Positions 24,149 to 32,155 of a stretch of DNA of 47,211 nucleotides are shown here, one piece after another (positions within the stretch are counted from its first letter, which is position 1; each line of letters begins with the position of its first letter). Origin of the DNA: Chitinophagaceae bacterium (GTDB lineage: Bacteria > Bacteroidota > Bacteroidia > Chitinophagales > Chitinophagaceae); NCBI GenBank assembly GCA_947371755.1, contig CANBQT010000023.1:1-47211 (forward strand), written 5' to 3'. A program made the translations under genes and the position numbers. A model generated the notes under the pieces. It did not search any database and was not told where the DNA came from. It saw only the letters and a list, made by a program, of their open reading frames with translations.

Positions 24149-24505
24149 ATGATCACAGAAGCACAGCATCTGGCACTCATTGACGAGTGCAAAAAATGGA
24201 AGCAAGAACTAACTACTTACCGAGAAAAAATTAACCAACTTAAAAACGAATTGTACTTATTTGCTCCCGGAAAAACAGATCACGAAACAGTGGAAGGAAT
24301 TGAACATTTTCATAACCAGTTCCACATTCAACTCATCAACCTCCACGATCTGAAACACGAAATCAAGCACCATATTTTCGAAGCAGAAAAACACCCCAAC
24401 TTCGGTCACCGGATCCCCCACCACTACTTAAAAGATAAATTGGATATTCTATTTCAATTTTTACAAAATCTAGAAAAAGACTTTCATCAATTCATGAATA
24501 AATAA
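24149..24505 (+). CDS. His-rich small helical hypothetical protein
   Basis: I recognise no family. The 118-residue protein has no signal peptide and is predicted to be mostly alpha-helical with a heptad-like first half (residues 8-35). Fourteen of its 118 residues are histidine (H7, 45, 53, 55, 59, 66, 70, 74, 75, 82, 87, 91, 92, 113), and several fall at i/i+4 spacing (55-59, 66-70-74, 87-91), which would line one helical face. A metal-binding role is possible but only inferred. The stop is 7 bp before the start of the EF-G2-like gene, so the two are almost certainly cotranscribed. No standard promoter was found in the AT-rich DNA after the preceding terminator. Confidence 0.7.
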   Translation: MITEAQHLALIDECKKWKQELTTYREKINQLKNELYLFAPGKTDHETVEGIEHFHNQFHIQLINLHDLKHEIKHHIFEAEKHPNFGHRIPHHYLKDKLDILFQFLQNLEKDFHQFMNK

Positions 24506-24512
24506 ATTGATC

Positions 24513-26645
24513 ATGGCAACTTACGATTCAAACCACGTAAAAAATATTGCGCTGCTGGGACACCCCGGCAGCGGTAAAACTACTTTAGCCGAAAGCATGT
24601 TATTCGAAGCCGGACTCATCAAACGTCGCGGCTCAGTGCTTACAAAAAATACGGTGAGTGATTACCACGAATTAGAAACAGAACGCCAGAGTTCTGTTTT
24701 TTCTTCTTTAATGCATACTGTATGGCGCGACTATAAAATCAATATCATCGACACTCCGGGATACGACGATTTTTCCGGAGAATTAATTAGCGCATTGCGT
24801 GTGGCTGATACTGGTTTAATGATCTTGAATGCAGCAGTTGGCGTAGAAGTAGGAACAGATGTGATCTGGGAATACACCGACAAATTTAAAACGCCCACAC
24901 TCTTTGTAATAAACCAACTCGATAAAGAGGAGGCAGACTTTGATAAAACTTTGCAGGAGGCAAAAAATCATTTTGGGGCTAATGTGGTAGCAGTTCAATT
25001 TCCTGTTCAAACCGGCGCTGCATTCAATGCCATTGTGGATGTGTTGAATATGGTAATGTATCACTACGGTCCCGAAGGTGGTAAACCAGCAAAAGAACCT
25101 ATACCAGATCATCTAAAAGAAAGAGCTGAACAACTACACAAAGATTTAGTAGAAACGATTGCAGCAAATGATGAAGGCTTAATGGAAAAATATTTTGATC
25201 AGGGCGAATTGGATGAGAATGATATGAAAGAAGGATTACATAAATCCATGATTCGCCACGATATCTTTCCCGTTTTCTGTGCAGCCGCAGAAAAAAATAT
25301 GGGTAGCGGAAGAATCATGGGATTCATTGATAATGTCTGTCCTTCAGCAAATGAAATGCCACCACAAAAAACATTGTCAGGAAAATTATTACCCTGTGAT
25401 CCAAAAGGGCCAGCCTGCATATTTATATTTAAAACCATCACAGAACCACATATTGGTGAACTGAGTTTATTTAAAGTATTCAGTGGAACTATTAAAGCTG
25501 GTTGCGAACTCGTAAACGAAAACACCGGTGTAACAGAACAATTAAATCAATTATTATTACTCGAGGGTCATAATCGCATTCCGGTAAATGAACTGGTAGC
25601 TGGAGATATTGGTGCTACTTTAAAATTGCGATCTACTCATGTCAATAATACATTACACGAAAAAGGCGCAAACATAGAATTGGAACCCATTCAATTTCCA
25701 AAACCAAATGTTACAGTTGCCATTGCAAGCGTTAATAAAGCTGATGATGAAAAACTCTCTCAGGTATTACACACTTTAATTAGTGAAGACGCAACCGTTC
25801 GTTTCGAAGTATCTCCCGAATTAAAACAAATTTTATTGCACTGTCAGGGTGAATTACACTTACAGGTAATTCAATGGAAAATTGCACATATCCATAAACT
25901 CGATATCACCATCGACAAACCGAAAATACCTTACAGAGAAACCATACGTAAAAAAGCAGAGTCCACCTATCGACATAAAAAACAAAGTGGTGGTGCCGGA
26001 CAATTCGGTGAAGTGTTCATGCTGGTTGAACCTTGGTACGAAGGTATTCCCGACCCACCAGGTTTGCACGTGAGGGGTCGTGATGAAATCAACCTCGACT
26101 GGGGAGGAAAACTGGTTTACCTCAATTGTATTGTGGGCGGAGCTATTGATACACGCTTTCTTCCTGCAATCTTGAAAGGAATCATGGAAAAAATGCATAA
26201 TGGACCCATCACCGGATCTTATGTTAGAGATGTTCGGGTGAGTGTGTACGATGGAAAGATGCACCCTGTAGATAGTAATGATATCTCATTTAAAATTGCT
26301 GGTTTGCAAGCATTCCGAGCAGCTTTCAAAGATGCTGATCCGCAATTACTAGAACCCATTTATCAAGTAGAAATCTCTTGCCCAGACGATCAGGTTGGCG
26401 CAGTGATGGGTGATCTTCAAACACGGATGGCTGTGGTGGAAGGCATGGAAGCTGAGGGACATTTCCAAAAGATCACCGCAAAAGTTCCACTCGCTCAAAT
26501 GCATCAATACTCTTCATCTCTCAGAAGCTTAACACAAGGACGCGCTCGCTTCAATATGCAATTTGCATCATACGCACCTGTGGCTTTTGAAGTACAGAAA
26601 AAACTGATGGAAGAATATAGCAAGAAAGATGTTGACAAAGAATAA
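24513..26645 (+). CDS. Elongation factor G-like GTPase (EF-G2 type)
   Basis: This 710-residue translational GTPase has the EF-G five-domain layout. GTP-binding motifs are G1 GHPGSGKT (16-23), the G2 region with TERQSS (56-61), G3 DTPGYDDF (80-87) and G4 NQLD (134-137). In canonical EF-G the third motif is DTPGHVDF with a catalytic histidine; here that position is Y84, as in EF-G2/FusA2-type paralogues. Domain IV-type blocks lie at about 470-560 and include KQSGGAGQFGEVF, and the domain V block QVGAVMGDLQTRM lies near 628-640. The ATG at 24513 is used; a TTG 6 bp upstream is also in frame. It is unlikely to be the housekeeping EF-G, which usually sits with rpsL/rpsG. Role unknown: ribosome rescue, recycling or a regulatory role are possible. 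Confidence 0.88.
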   Translation: MATYDSNHVKNIALLGHPGSGKTTLAESMLFEAGLIKRRGSVLTKNTVSDYHELETERQSSVFSSLMHTVWRDYKINIIDTPGYDDFSGELISALRVADTGLMILNAAVGVEVGTDVIWEYTDKFKTPTLFVINQLDKEEADFDKTLQEAKNHFGANVVAVQFPVQTGAAFNAIVDVLNMVMYHYGPEGGKPAKEPIPDHLKERAEQLHKDLVETIAANDEGLMEKYFDQGELDENDMKEGLHKSMIRHDIFPVFCAAAEKNMGSGRIMGFIDNVCPSANEMPPQKTLSGKLLPCDPKGPACIFIFKTITEPHIGELSLFKVFSGTIKAGCELVNENTGVTEQLNQLLLLEGHNRIPVNELVAGDIGATLKLRSTHVNNTLHEKGANIELEPIQFPKPNVTVAIASVNKADDEKLSQVLHTLISEDATVRFEVSPELKQILLHCQGELHLQVIQWKIAHIHKLDITIDKPKIPYRETIRKKAESTYRHKKQSGGAGQFGEVFMLVEPWYEGIPDPPGLHVRGRDEINLDWGGKLVYLNCIVGGAIDTRFLPAILKGIMEKMHNGPITGSYVRDVRVSVYDGKMHPVDSNDISFKIAGLQAFRAAFKDADPQLLEPIYQVEISCPDDQVGAVMGDLQTRMAVVEGMEAEGHFQKITAKVPLAQMHQYSSSLRSLTQGRARFNMQFASYAPVAFEVQKKLMEEYSKKDVDKE

Positions 26646-26658
26646 TCCTGTATGGTAG

Positions 26659-26688
26659 GAGGAAGAGCTAACCACTCTTCCTCTTTTT
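26659..26688 (+). terminator. Rho-independent terminator of the EF-G2-like gene
   Basis: A 9-bp perfect stem (26659-26667 and 26675-26683, 7-nt loop) is followed by TTTTT. It lies 13 bp after the stop codon. Confidence 0.88.
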
Positions 26689-26698
26689 GATTGGCTTC

Positions 26699-26715
26699 TT
26701 ACTTTTTACTTTTTC
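26699..26715. repeat. Short TTTTTAC heptamer repeat
   Basis: One full TTTTTAC unit with partial units on both sides lies just after the EF-G2 terminator, upstream of the BNR-repeat gene. It is the same heptamer as at 29776-29802 and part of the 14-nt unit at 6801-6838. Confidence 0.6.
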
Positions 26716-26768
26716 ATCTTTACTTCTATTTGTATCTTGGGTAATCTATCATTGATAAACTATTCAAG

Positions 26769-29654
26769 ATGCCCCTCAAAAAAATTCTCCCCTCAGTAGT
26801 ATTCGCTTTATTTTTTTTAACCAACACTAGCCTACAAGCGCAACCTTTTTCCAGTGCTTATTTCAGCGCCATGCAGTATCGGATGATTGGTCCGCATAGA
26901 GGTGGAAGAACAGTTGGTGCCGTAGGTGTTCCCTCTCAACCCAATGTATTTTATATCGGCGTAAACAACGGTGGTGTTTGGAAAAGTAACGACTATGGCC
27001 GTGTTTGGAAACCCGTGTTTGATCAAATGCCAACTGGATCAGTTGGTGATATTGCAGTTTCAGAATCCAATCCAAATGTAGTTTTTGTGGGTTGCGGAGA
27101 AGGAATTCAAAGACCCGATCTTTCTGTAGGAGATGGCGTGTATAAATCAAACGATGCGGGGAAAACCTGGACCAATATGGGATTGAAAGATGGTCAGCAA
27201 ATTGGCGACATCATCATTGATCCTAAAGATGAAAACAGAATTTTTGTAGCTGTATTAGGACATCCATACGGACCCAATACAGAACGCGGTGTATACAGAA
27301 GTTTAGATGGCGGTAAAAACTGGGAGCGCGTTTTATATAAGGATGAAAATACCGGAGCCATCCAGGTAAACTTTGATCCCAATAACTCCAATATTTTATA
27401 CGCCGACCTTTGGGCTGGGCGTCAGGGTCCCTGGGAAAATGGTCAATGGAATGGTAAAGAAAGTGGTCTTTTCAAATCAACAGATGGCGGAACCACCTGG
27501 AAAAAACTAACCAAAGGCTTGCCAACAACAGAACAAGGTTTGGGAAGAATTGGTTTTACTATCGCACCTACCAATAGTAATCGTTTATACGCTACAGTAG
27601 ATGCAGGGAAATATGGCGGAATCTATAGAAGTGATGATGCTGGTGAAAGTTGGACACTTGCCAATCCGGATGGAAGATTCTGGGGCCGTGGAAGTGATTT
27701 TGCAGAAATTAAAGCCGATCCCACTAATGCCGATATCGTTTATAGTGCTAATGTGGTAGTTTGGAAATCCACAGATGGTGCTAAAACCTGGACAGGGTTT
27801 CGCGGGGCGCCGGGTGGAGATGACTACCATCGGATCTGGATCAACCCAAACAATCCACAGATCATGTTGATTGCATTAGATCAGGGGGGTATCGTTACAG
27901 TGAATGGTGGAGAAACTTTCTCTTCCTGGTACAATCAACCTACTGCACAGTTTTATCACGTAAGTACTGATAATGCTTTTCCTTATAATGTATATGGCGG
28001 ACAACAGGAGAGTGGTTCTGTGGGTATTTCATCCAGAGGTAACGACGGACAAATTGGACTTCGCGAATGGCATCCCGTGGGTGTAGAAGAATATGGATAT
28101 GTGGCGGCAGATCCCCTTGATCCCAATATTATTTATGGTGGTAAGATCACGAAGTTTGATAAGAGAACTGGTCAGGTACAAAATATTGCGCCTGAAGCAG
28201 TACGTAGTGGGAAGTATCGTTTTGTTAGAACAGCCCCAGTTTTGTTTTCTCCCATCGATCCCAAAACATTGTACTTCGCAGGTAATGTGATCTTTAAAAC
28301 TCAAAATGGTGGCAATAGCTGGGATGTGATTAGTCCTGATTTAACAAGAGAAGCCTGGGATATACCAACCAGTGTTGGAATTTATACAAGCGAAGACATG
28401 AAAAAAATGCCTCGTCGTGGAGTGGTGTATACAGTTGCTCCTTCTTATAAAGACCTCAACACTATCTGGGCCGGAACCGATGATGGATATATTCAAGTAA
28501 CGCACGACGGTGGCAAAACATGGAAGAACGTTACACCTGATGCCATCACATCCTGGAGTAAAGTTTCTTTGATGGACGCGAGTCATTTCGATGTGAATAC
28601 CGTTTACGCTGCAGTAAATCGGATCCGTTGCGACGATATGCATCCTTATGCTTATAAAACTACCGATGGCGGAAAAACCTGGAAATTGATTACAAAAGGA
28701 TTACCTAATAATGAACCCATCAATGTGGTTCGTGAAGATCCAAATCGTAAAGGATTATTATTTGCAGGATCTGAAAATGCTGTATATGTTTCTTTTGATG
28801 ATGGAGAAAACTGGCAATCACTCAAACTAAATATGCCTGCAACTTCTATCCGCGATCTGGTAATCAAAGATGATGACTTAGTGATCGGAACACATGGCAG
28901 AGGTTTTTGGATCCTGGATGATATCACCACATTGAGACAAATGAGTGTGAATCTTGCTGCAGAAAAAGCAATCCTGTTTAAACCACAACAGGCATTGCGC
29001 ATTCGCTGGAACATGAATACGGATACGCCCATGCCACAGGAAGAACCAGGCGGACAAAATCCTCCTGAAGGCGCCATTTTCGATTATTATTTATCGGAGA
29101 AATCAAACAATGAAGTAAGCCTTGAAATTTTTGATGCTGCAGGAAATTCTGTTCGCAAATACAGCAGTAAAGACACCTTGTATAAAATACCGGATCTAAA
29201 TATTCCTTTGTATTGGATTCGTCCACAACAAATTCTTTCAGCAGAAGCAGGTGCCCATAGATTTGTTTGGGATCTGCATTATACTCCCATCAATACGCCA
29301 GCATCCTATCCTATGACAGCAATCTATGAAAACACGGCACCCACACCAACATCGCCATGGGTAATGCCTGGTAATTATACTGTTAAGCTTACTGTGAATG
29401 GAAAAACGATTAGTCAGTCTTTCTCTGTAAAAATGGATCCTCGAGTAAAAGCTAGTATTGCAGATCTGCAAAAACAATTTGCCCTATCTATGATCTGTTA
29501 TGAGGGTCGCATCAAAGCAAAAGCAAAAGGATCTAAAACGCTGGAATCAAAATTTGCAAGTCTTTTGGATCAATTACAAGAAACAGAAATGATACCTACT
29601 ACACAGTTAACTGTTGCAGTAAAAAAGGTGAGTGAAGAATTGAGTAAAAAATAA
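26769..29654 (+). CDS. Large secreted BNR/sortilin-like beta-propeller repeat protein
   Basis: This 961-residue exported protein (signal peptide about 1-25, ending LQAQ) consists of BNR/Asp-box repeats that build one or two beta-propellers. Asp-boxes of the type SxDGGxTW recur, for example SNDAGKTW, SLDGGKNW, STDGGTTW, SDDAGESW, TTDGGKTW and HDGGKTW. A C-terminal region (about 740-960) contains an Ig-like segment with GNYTVKLTVNGK. Family members are often labelled 'glycosyl hydrolase', yet I see no catalytic dyad, and the annotation should be read as a fold name only. Binding of glycans or proteins at the surface is more likely. Its own terminator-like hairpin follows at 29703. The start follows the heptamer repeat by about 55 bp. 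Confidence 0.9.
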   Translation: MPLKKILPSVVFALFFLTNTSLQAQPFSSAYFSAMQYRMIGPHRGGRTVGAVGVPSQPNVFYIGVNNGGVWKSNDYGRVWKPVFDQMPTGSVGDIAVSESNPNVVFVGCGEGIQRPDLSVGDGVYKSNDAGKTWTNMGLKDGQQIGDIIIDPKDENRIFVAVLGHPYGPNTERGVYRSLDGGKNWERVLYKDENTGAIQVNFDPNNSNILYADLWAGRQGPWENGQWNGKESGLFKSTDGGTTWKKLTKGLPTTEQGLGRIGFTIAPTNSNRLYATVDAGKYGGIYRSDDAGESWTLANPDGRFWGRGSDFAEIKADPTNADIVYSANVVVWKSTDGAKTWTGFRGAPGGDDYHRIWINPNNPQIMLIALDQGGIVTVNGGETFSSWYNQPTAQFYHVSTDNAFPYNVYGGQQESGSVGISSRGNDGQIGLREWHPVGVEEYGYVAADPLDPNIIYGGKITKFDKRTGQVQNIAPEAVRSGKYRFVRTAPVLFSPIDPKTLYFAGNVIFKTQNGGNSWDVISPDLTREAWDIPTSVGIYTSEDMKKMPRRGVVYTVAPSYKDLNTIWAGTDDGYIQVTHDGGKTWKNVTPDAITSWSKVSLMDASHFDVNTVYAAVNRIRCDDMHPYAYKTTDGGKTWKLITKGLPNNEPINVVREDPNRKGLLFAGSENAVYVSFDDGENWQSLKLNMPATSIRDLVIKDDDLVIGTHGRGFWILDDITTLRQMSVNLAAEKAILFKPQQALRIRWNMNTDTPMPQEEPGGQNPPEGAIFDYYLSEKSNNEVSLEIFDAAGNSVRKYSSKDTLYKIPDLNIPLYWIRPQQILSAEAGAHRFVWDLHYTPINTPASYPMTAIYENTAPTPTSPWVMPGNYTVKLTVNGKTISQSFSVKMDPRVKASIADLQKQFALSMICYEGRIKAKAKGSKTLESKFASLLDQLQETEMIPTTQLTVAVKKVSEELSKK

Positions 29655-29659
29655 AGAAA

Positions 29660-29740
29660 TCGCCACGCAACCACCCCGCCCATCGCTAAGCCGCTCGGGC
29701 TGCCCCTCCTATTCGCAGGCGAACAGGAGGGGTACTTTTT
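29660..29740 (+). terminator. GC-rich element with a terminator-like hairpin after the BNR gene
   Basis: A GC-rich block unlike the surrounding DNA follows the BNR gene. Inside it, CCCCTCCT (29703-29710) pairs with AGGAGGGG (29725-29732), with an inner TCG/CGA pair, followed by TACTTTTT. A smaller inverted repeat AGCC/GGCT lies near 29690-29702. It may be a terminator, a dispersed intergenic repeat, or both. Confidence 0.6.
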
Positions 29741-29775
29741 AACCTAGTTGCATATACTCATCATCTTCTTCTTCC

Positions 29776-29802
29776 TTTTTACTTTTTACTTTTTACTTTT
29801 TC
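29776..29802. repeat. TTTTTAC heptamer tandem repeat
   Basis: Three perfect tandem heptamers TTTTTAC (29776-29796) plus a partial TTTTTC lie directly downstream of the OmpA-family gene stop (29811), between two convergent genes. On the minus strand they read GTAAAAA. Confidence 0.85.
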
Positions 29803-29810
29803 CATTCTAC

Positions 29811-30920
29811 CTATTTCCAATAAATAAAAATATCCACCCTCCGATTCAAATCTTTTTTCTCAAACCTTTTCGAAATTCCTTCACCCCTTACTGAAATAAT
29901 TTTCGGATCAATACCTATTTCTTCTACCAATAATTTAATGGCAGAAGCTGCTCGGTTTTTTGAAAGCTCATAATTATGCTCTTCTGTACCAAGGTCGTCT
30001 GTATAACCAATTACCTCTAACTTTTCAATTGCACCTTTTTTATCGGTTAGAACACTAAGCATTTTCTTCACAGATTTATCTGTAATCCTTGCATCATCCA
30101 AAGCGAACTGAATACTATTAATACTAATGGTATCTACTTGATGTGCCGTTTTAACAATCAAAGTATCATGTAATAAAACGGGAATTGTTTCAACGATCAC
30201 AGGTTTAGCTGGTTCAACTTTACTATGCCTTCTTTTTAGTGCGTATAAAGAATCTTTCAAATTTGGATTAACAATGCAGGGTGAAGCCTTATCACAATTG
30301 ATTTGAATATCATCAATAAAAATGGAGATGGGTTGTATGTCGCGATGTCTCTTTAAAATAATATCGCTATTTTTTTCTTTTGTAAAATTACCTATCACCA
30401 AGACTGATGCTGTATCACTTACCGTAAATTCTTTATTGATCAAAAACCATCCATTCTTCATCGATTTTATTTTTGCATCTAATAAACCAACGAAATTATT
30501 AGGTTGCAACAATGTGTCTTTGGATGCATAGATAAAACGATTCGTAAACCAAAATCCGATATCGCCTAAGTTGGGATTAGCCCAGGGTGCTGAAACTTTT
30601 ACTGATAGTGTATATTTTTTTCCGGGCTCAACGCTGCATAATAATTTAGTTTGCCAATAGTCTCGGGTACTATCTTGTTCACTTGCAGCCAATAAATTAA
30701 AATGATGAATACCACTGGCAGAAATAGTTTTGTTATTACTTCCAGGATTTAAATAACCCGCAGGGTCAGCTTTAAAATAGAACCAACCAGCAGGACTACA
30801 CCTTGCCAAATGTTCGTCGCAGATATTAACGTCCTCCAAATCGCTATTCATTACTATGTTCTGTCCATAAACAGCGGTACCTGCGATGATCCCAAAAACA
30901 AAAAGAAAAAGGTATTTCAT
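29811..30920 (-). CDS. OmpA family protein with N-terminal carbohydrate-binding-like domain
   Basis: This exported protein of about 369 residues from the ATG at 30920 has a signal peptide (MKYLFLFVFGIIAGTAVYGQ). A roughly 190-residue N-terminal region beginning IVMNSDLEDVNICDEHLARCSPAGWFYF looks like a beta-sandwich. A linker (DTLIVKTAHQVDTI) follows, and then a C-terminal OmpA-like peptidoglycan-binding domain with VIGYTDDLGTEEHNYELSKNRAASAI and RGEGISKRFEKKDLNRRVDIFI. It should sit in the outer membrane or periplasm and bind murein. An upstream in-frame GTG at 30947 exists but lies outside the signal pattern. It lies 32 bp after the histidine kinase stop. The role of the N-terminal domain is unknown. 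Confidence 0.85.
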   Translation of the reverse strand: MKYLFLFVFGIIAGTAVYGQNIVMNSDLEDVNICDEHLARCSPAGWFYFKADPAGYLNPGSNNKTISASGIHHFNLLAASEQDSTRDYWQTKLLCSVEPGKKYTLSVKVSAPWANPNLGDIGFWFTNRFIYASKDTLLQPNNFVGLLDAKIKSMKNGWFLINKEFTVSDTASVLVIGNFTKEKNSDIILKRHRDIQPISIFIDDIQINCDKASPCIVNPNLKDSLYALKRRHSKVEPAKPVIVETIPVLLHDTLIVKTAHQVDTISINSIQFALDDARITDKSVKKMLSVLTDKKGAIEKLEVIGYTDDLGTEEHNYELSKNRAASAIKLLVEEIGIDPKIISVRGEGISKRFEKKDLNRRVDIFIYWK

Positions 30921-30952
30921 GAGTATAATAGCAAACTTACTATACACTAAGT

Positions 30953-32023
30953 TCAGCTATTTTGTGAAATAGGAATGCAAAAATAGAATTCAGATCCTGA
31001 GCCTTTCACAGTATTAAATCCAACCTTACCGTGGTGTAGCTCCACAATTTTTTTAACGATGGCCAAACCAAGTCCGGTTTTGCTTTCATTGTTGGTAGGT
31101 TTATTCGGTGTGGTGGAGAATGCGTCGTATAAAATGTCGTGAAACTCATCGTCAATTCCCATGCCTTCGTCTTTCACGACTGTTTTTACATATTTTTCGT
31201 TCTTCTCGTTTTCTTTATAGTCTACATAGATTACAATATGACTATCCTCTGGAGAATATTTAATGGCATTATTAATTAGGTTGTTCATTACCTGTACCAA
31301 CCTGCTTTTATCAAATTCTACTTCCAGAGCCGGAACATTACTTTGGAAAAGTATGGTCTGTTTTTTAGTGGTGGCCAAATGATTATTGATCAGTAGATTA
31401 TCTTTCACAAATTGAATATAATCCTCTGTTTCAAAGTTCATATCCACCCGTCCAGACCTGATCTGGCTGATGTTTAAAGTGTTATTTAAGATTAACAAGG
31501 AGTTGCTCGCAGATACCTGAATAATCTCCACCCACTCTTTCGATTCCTTTGTTAGGAACTCATCATCCACCAGAAAATCTGTGATCATTTTAATGGATGC
31601 TACCGGATTACGAATATCATGAGCAGCCATTGCAATGAACTTATTTAATTCCAGGTTGGTTTTCTCCAACTCGGTTTTTTGTCTGAGGATGGTTTCTTTT
31701 TGAATTTTTTCTAAATAAAAAGTGTGGGTACCAATAGAAGTAAGTATTGAAATGATGATCCTAAAACTACTGGTTATTAATGCGGCAATATCATTCGAAA
31801 ATTTATGATTGGCCAAATCCCCGTATTCCCATAAAATATTCGCTAATGCGCAATAAAGAATAGCACCCGAAAATTTTACATCGTCCTGATAAGAAAAAAA
31901 GATGATGACCCCAATGAACAATAAGCCATTTATATCTCCGAACTGGACATAATAATTGATAATGCTCAAAATAATGAGCATTACAACGCTTAATATGATT
32001 CGGGTTTTGCTGGTTATCGGCAT
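30953..32023 (-). CDS. Membrane sensor histidine kinase
   Basis: This 356-residue kinase autophosphorylates on histidine in response to an unknown signal. About four membrane segments occur within the first 100 residues, followed by a short coiled linker (105-128) with no PAS or HAMP domain that I recognise. The H-box is FIAMAAHDIRNPVASIK (H135), the N-box has MNNLINNAIKYSP, and the G-boxes are VKDEGMGIDDEF and KTGLGLAIVKKIVELHHG. It lies immediately upstream of an OmpA-family gene and has no response regulator neighbour. The only receiver protein in the window is at 3888-4295, and pairing is unproven. The ATG at 32023 is used. Confidence 0.93.
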   Translation of the reverse strand: MPITSKTRIILSVVMLIILSIINYYVQFGDINGLLFIGVIIFFSYQDDVKFSGAILYCALANILWEYGDLANHKFSNDIAALITSSFRIIISILTSIGTHTFYLEKIQKETILRQKTELEKTNLELNKFIAMAAHDIRNPVASIKMITDFLVDDEFLTKESKEWVEIIQVSASNSLLILNNTLNISQIRSGRVDMNFETEDYIQFVKDNLLINNHLATTKKQTILFQSNVPALEVEFDKSRLVQVMNNLINNAIKYSPEDSHIVIYVDYKENEKNEKYVKTVVKDEGMGIDDEFHDILYDAFSTTPNKPTNNESKTGLGLAIVKKIVELHHGKVGFNTVKGSGSEFYFCIPISQNS

Positions 32024-32155
32024 AGGAATAATTCTATGGGGAGGATATCATTATTCTTTAGGGGTACAAATTTTAATCTTTTTTATATAATATTCGTGGG
32101 AAAATAAGCATTTTATAACAGAAAATAGTAGTTAATCATTGATTTTCAGAAACAT

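Noticed and set aside
28652..29077. 141-codon minus-strand open frame
   Set aside because: It is a mirror of the repetitive BNR coding sequence. The Asp-box repeats in the other strand explain its length.
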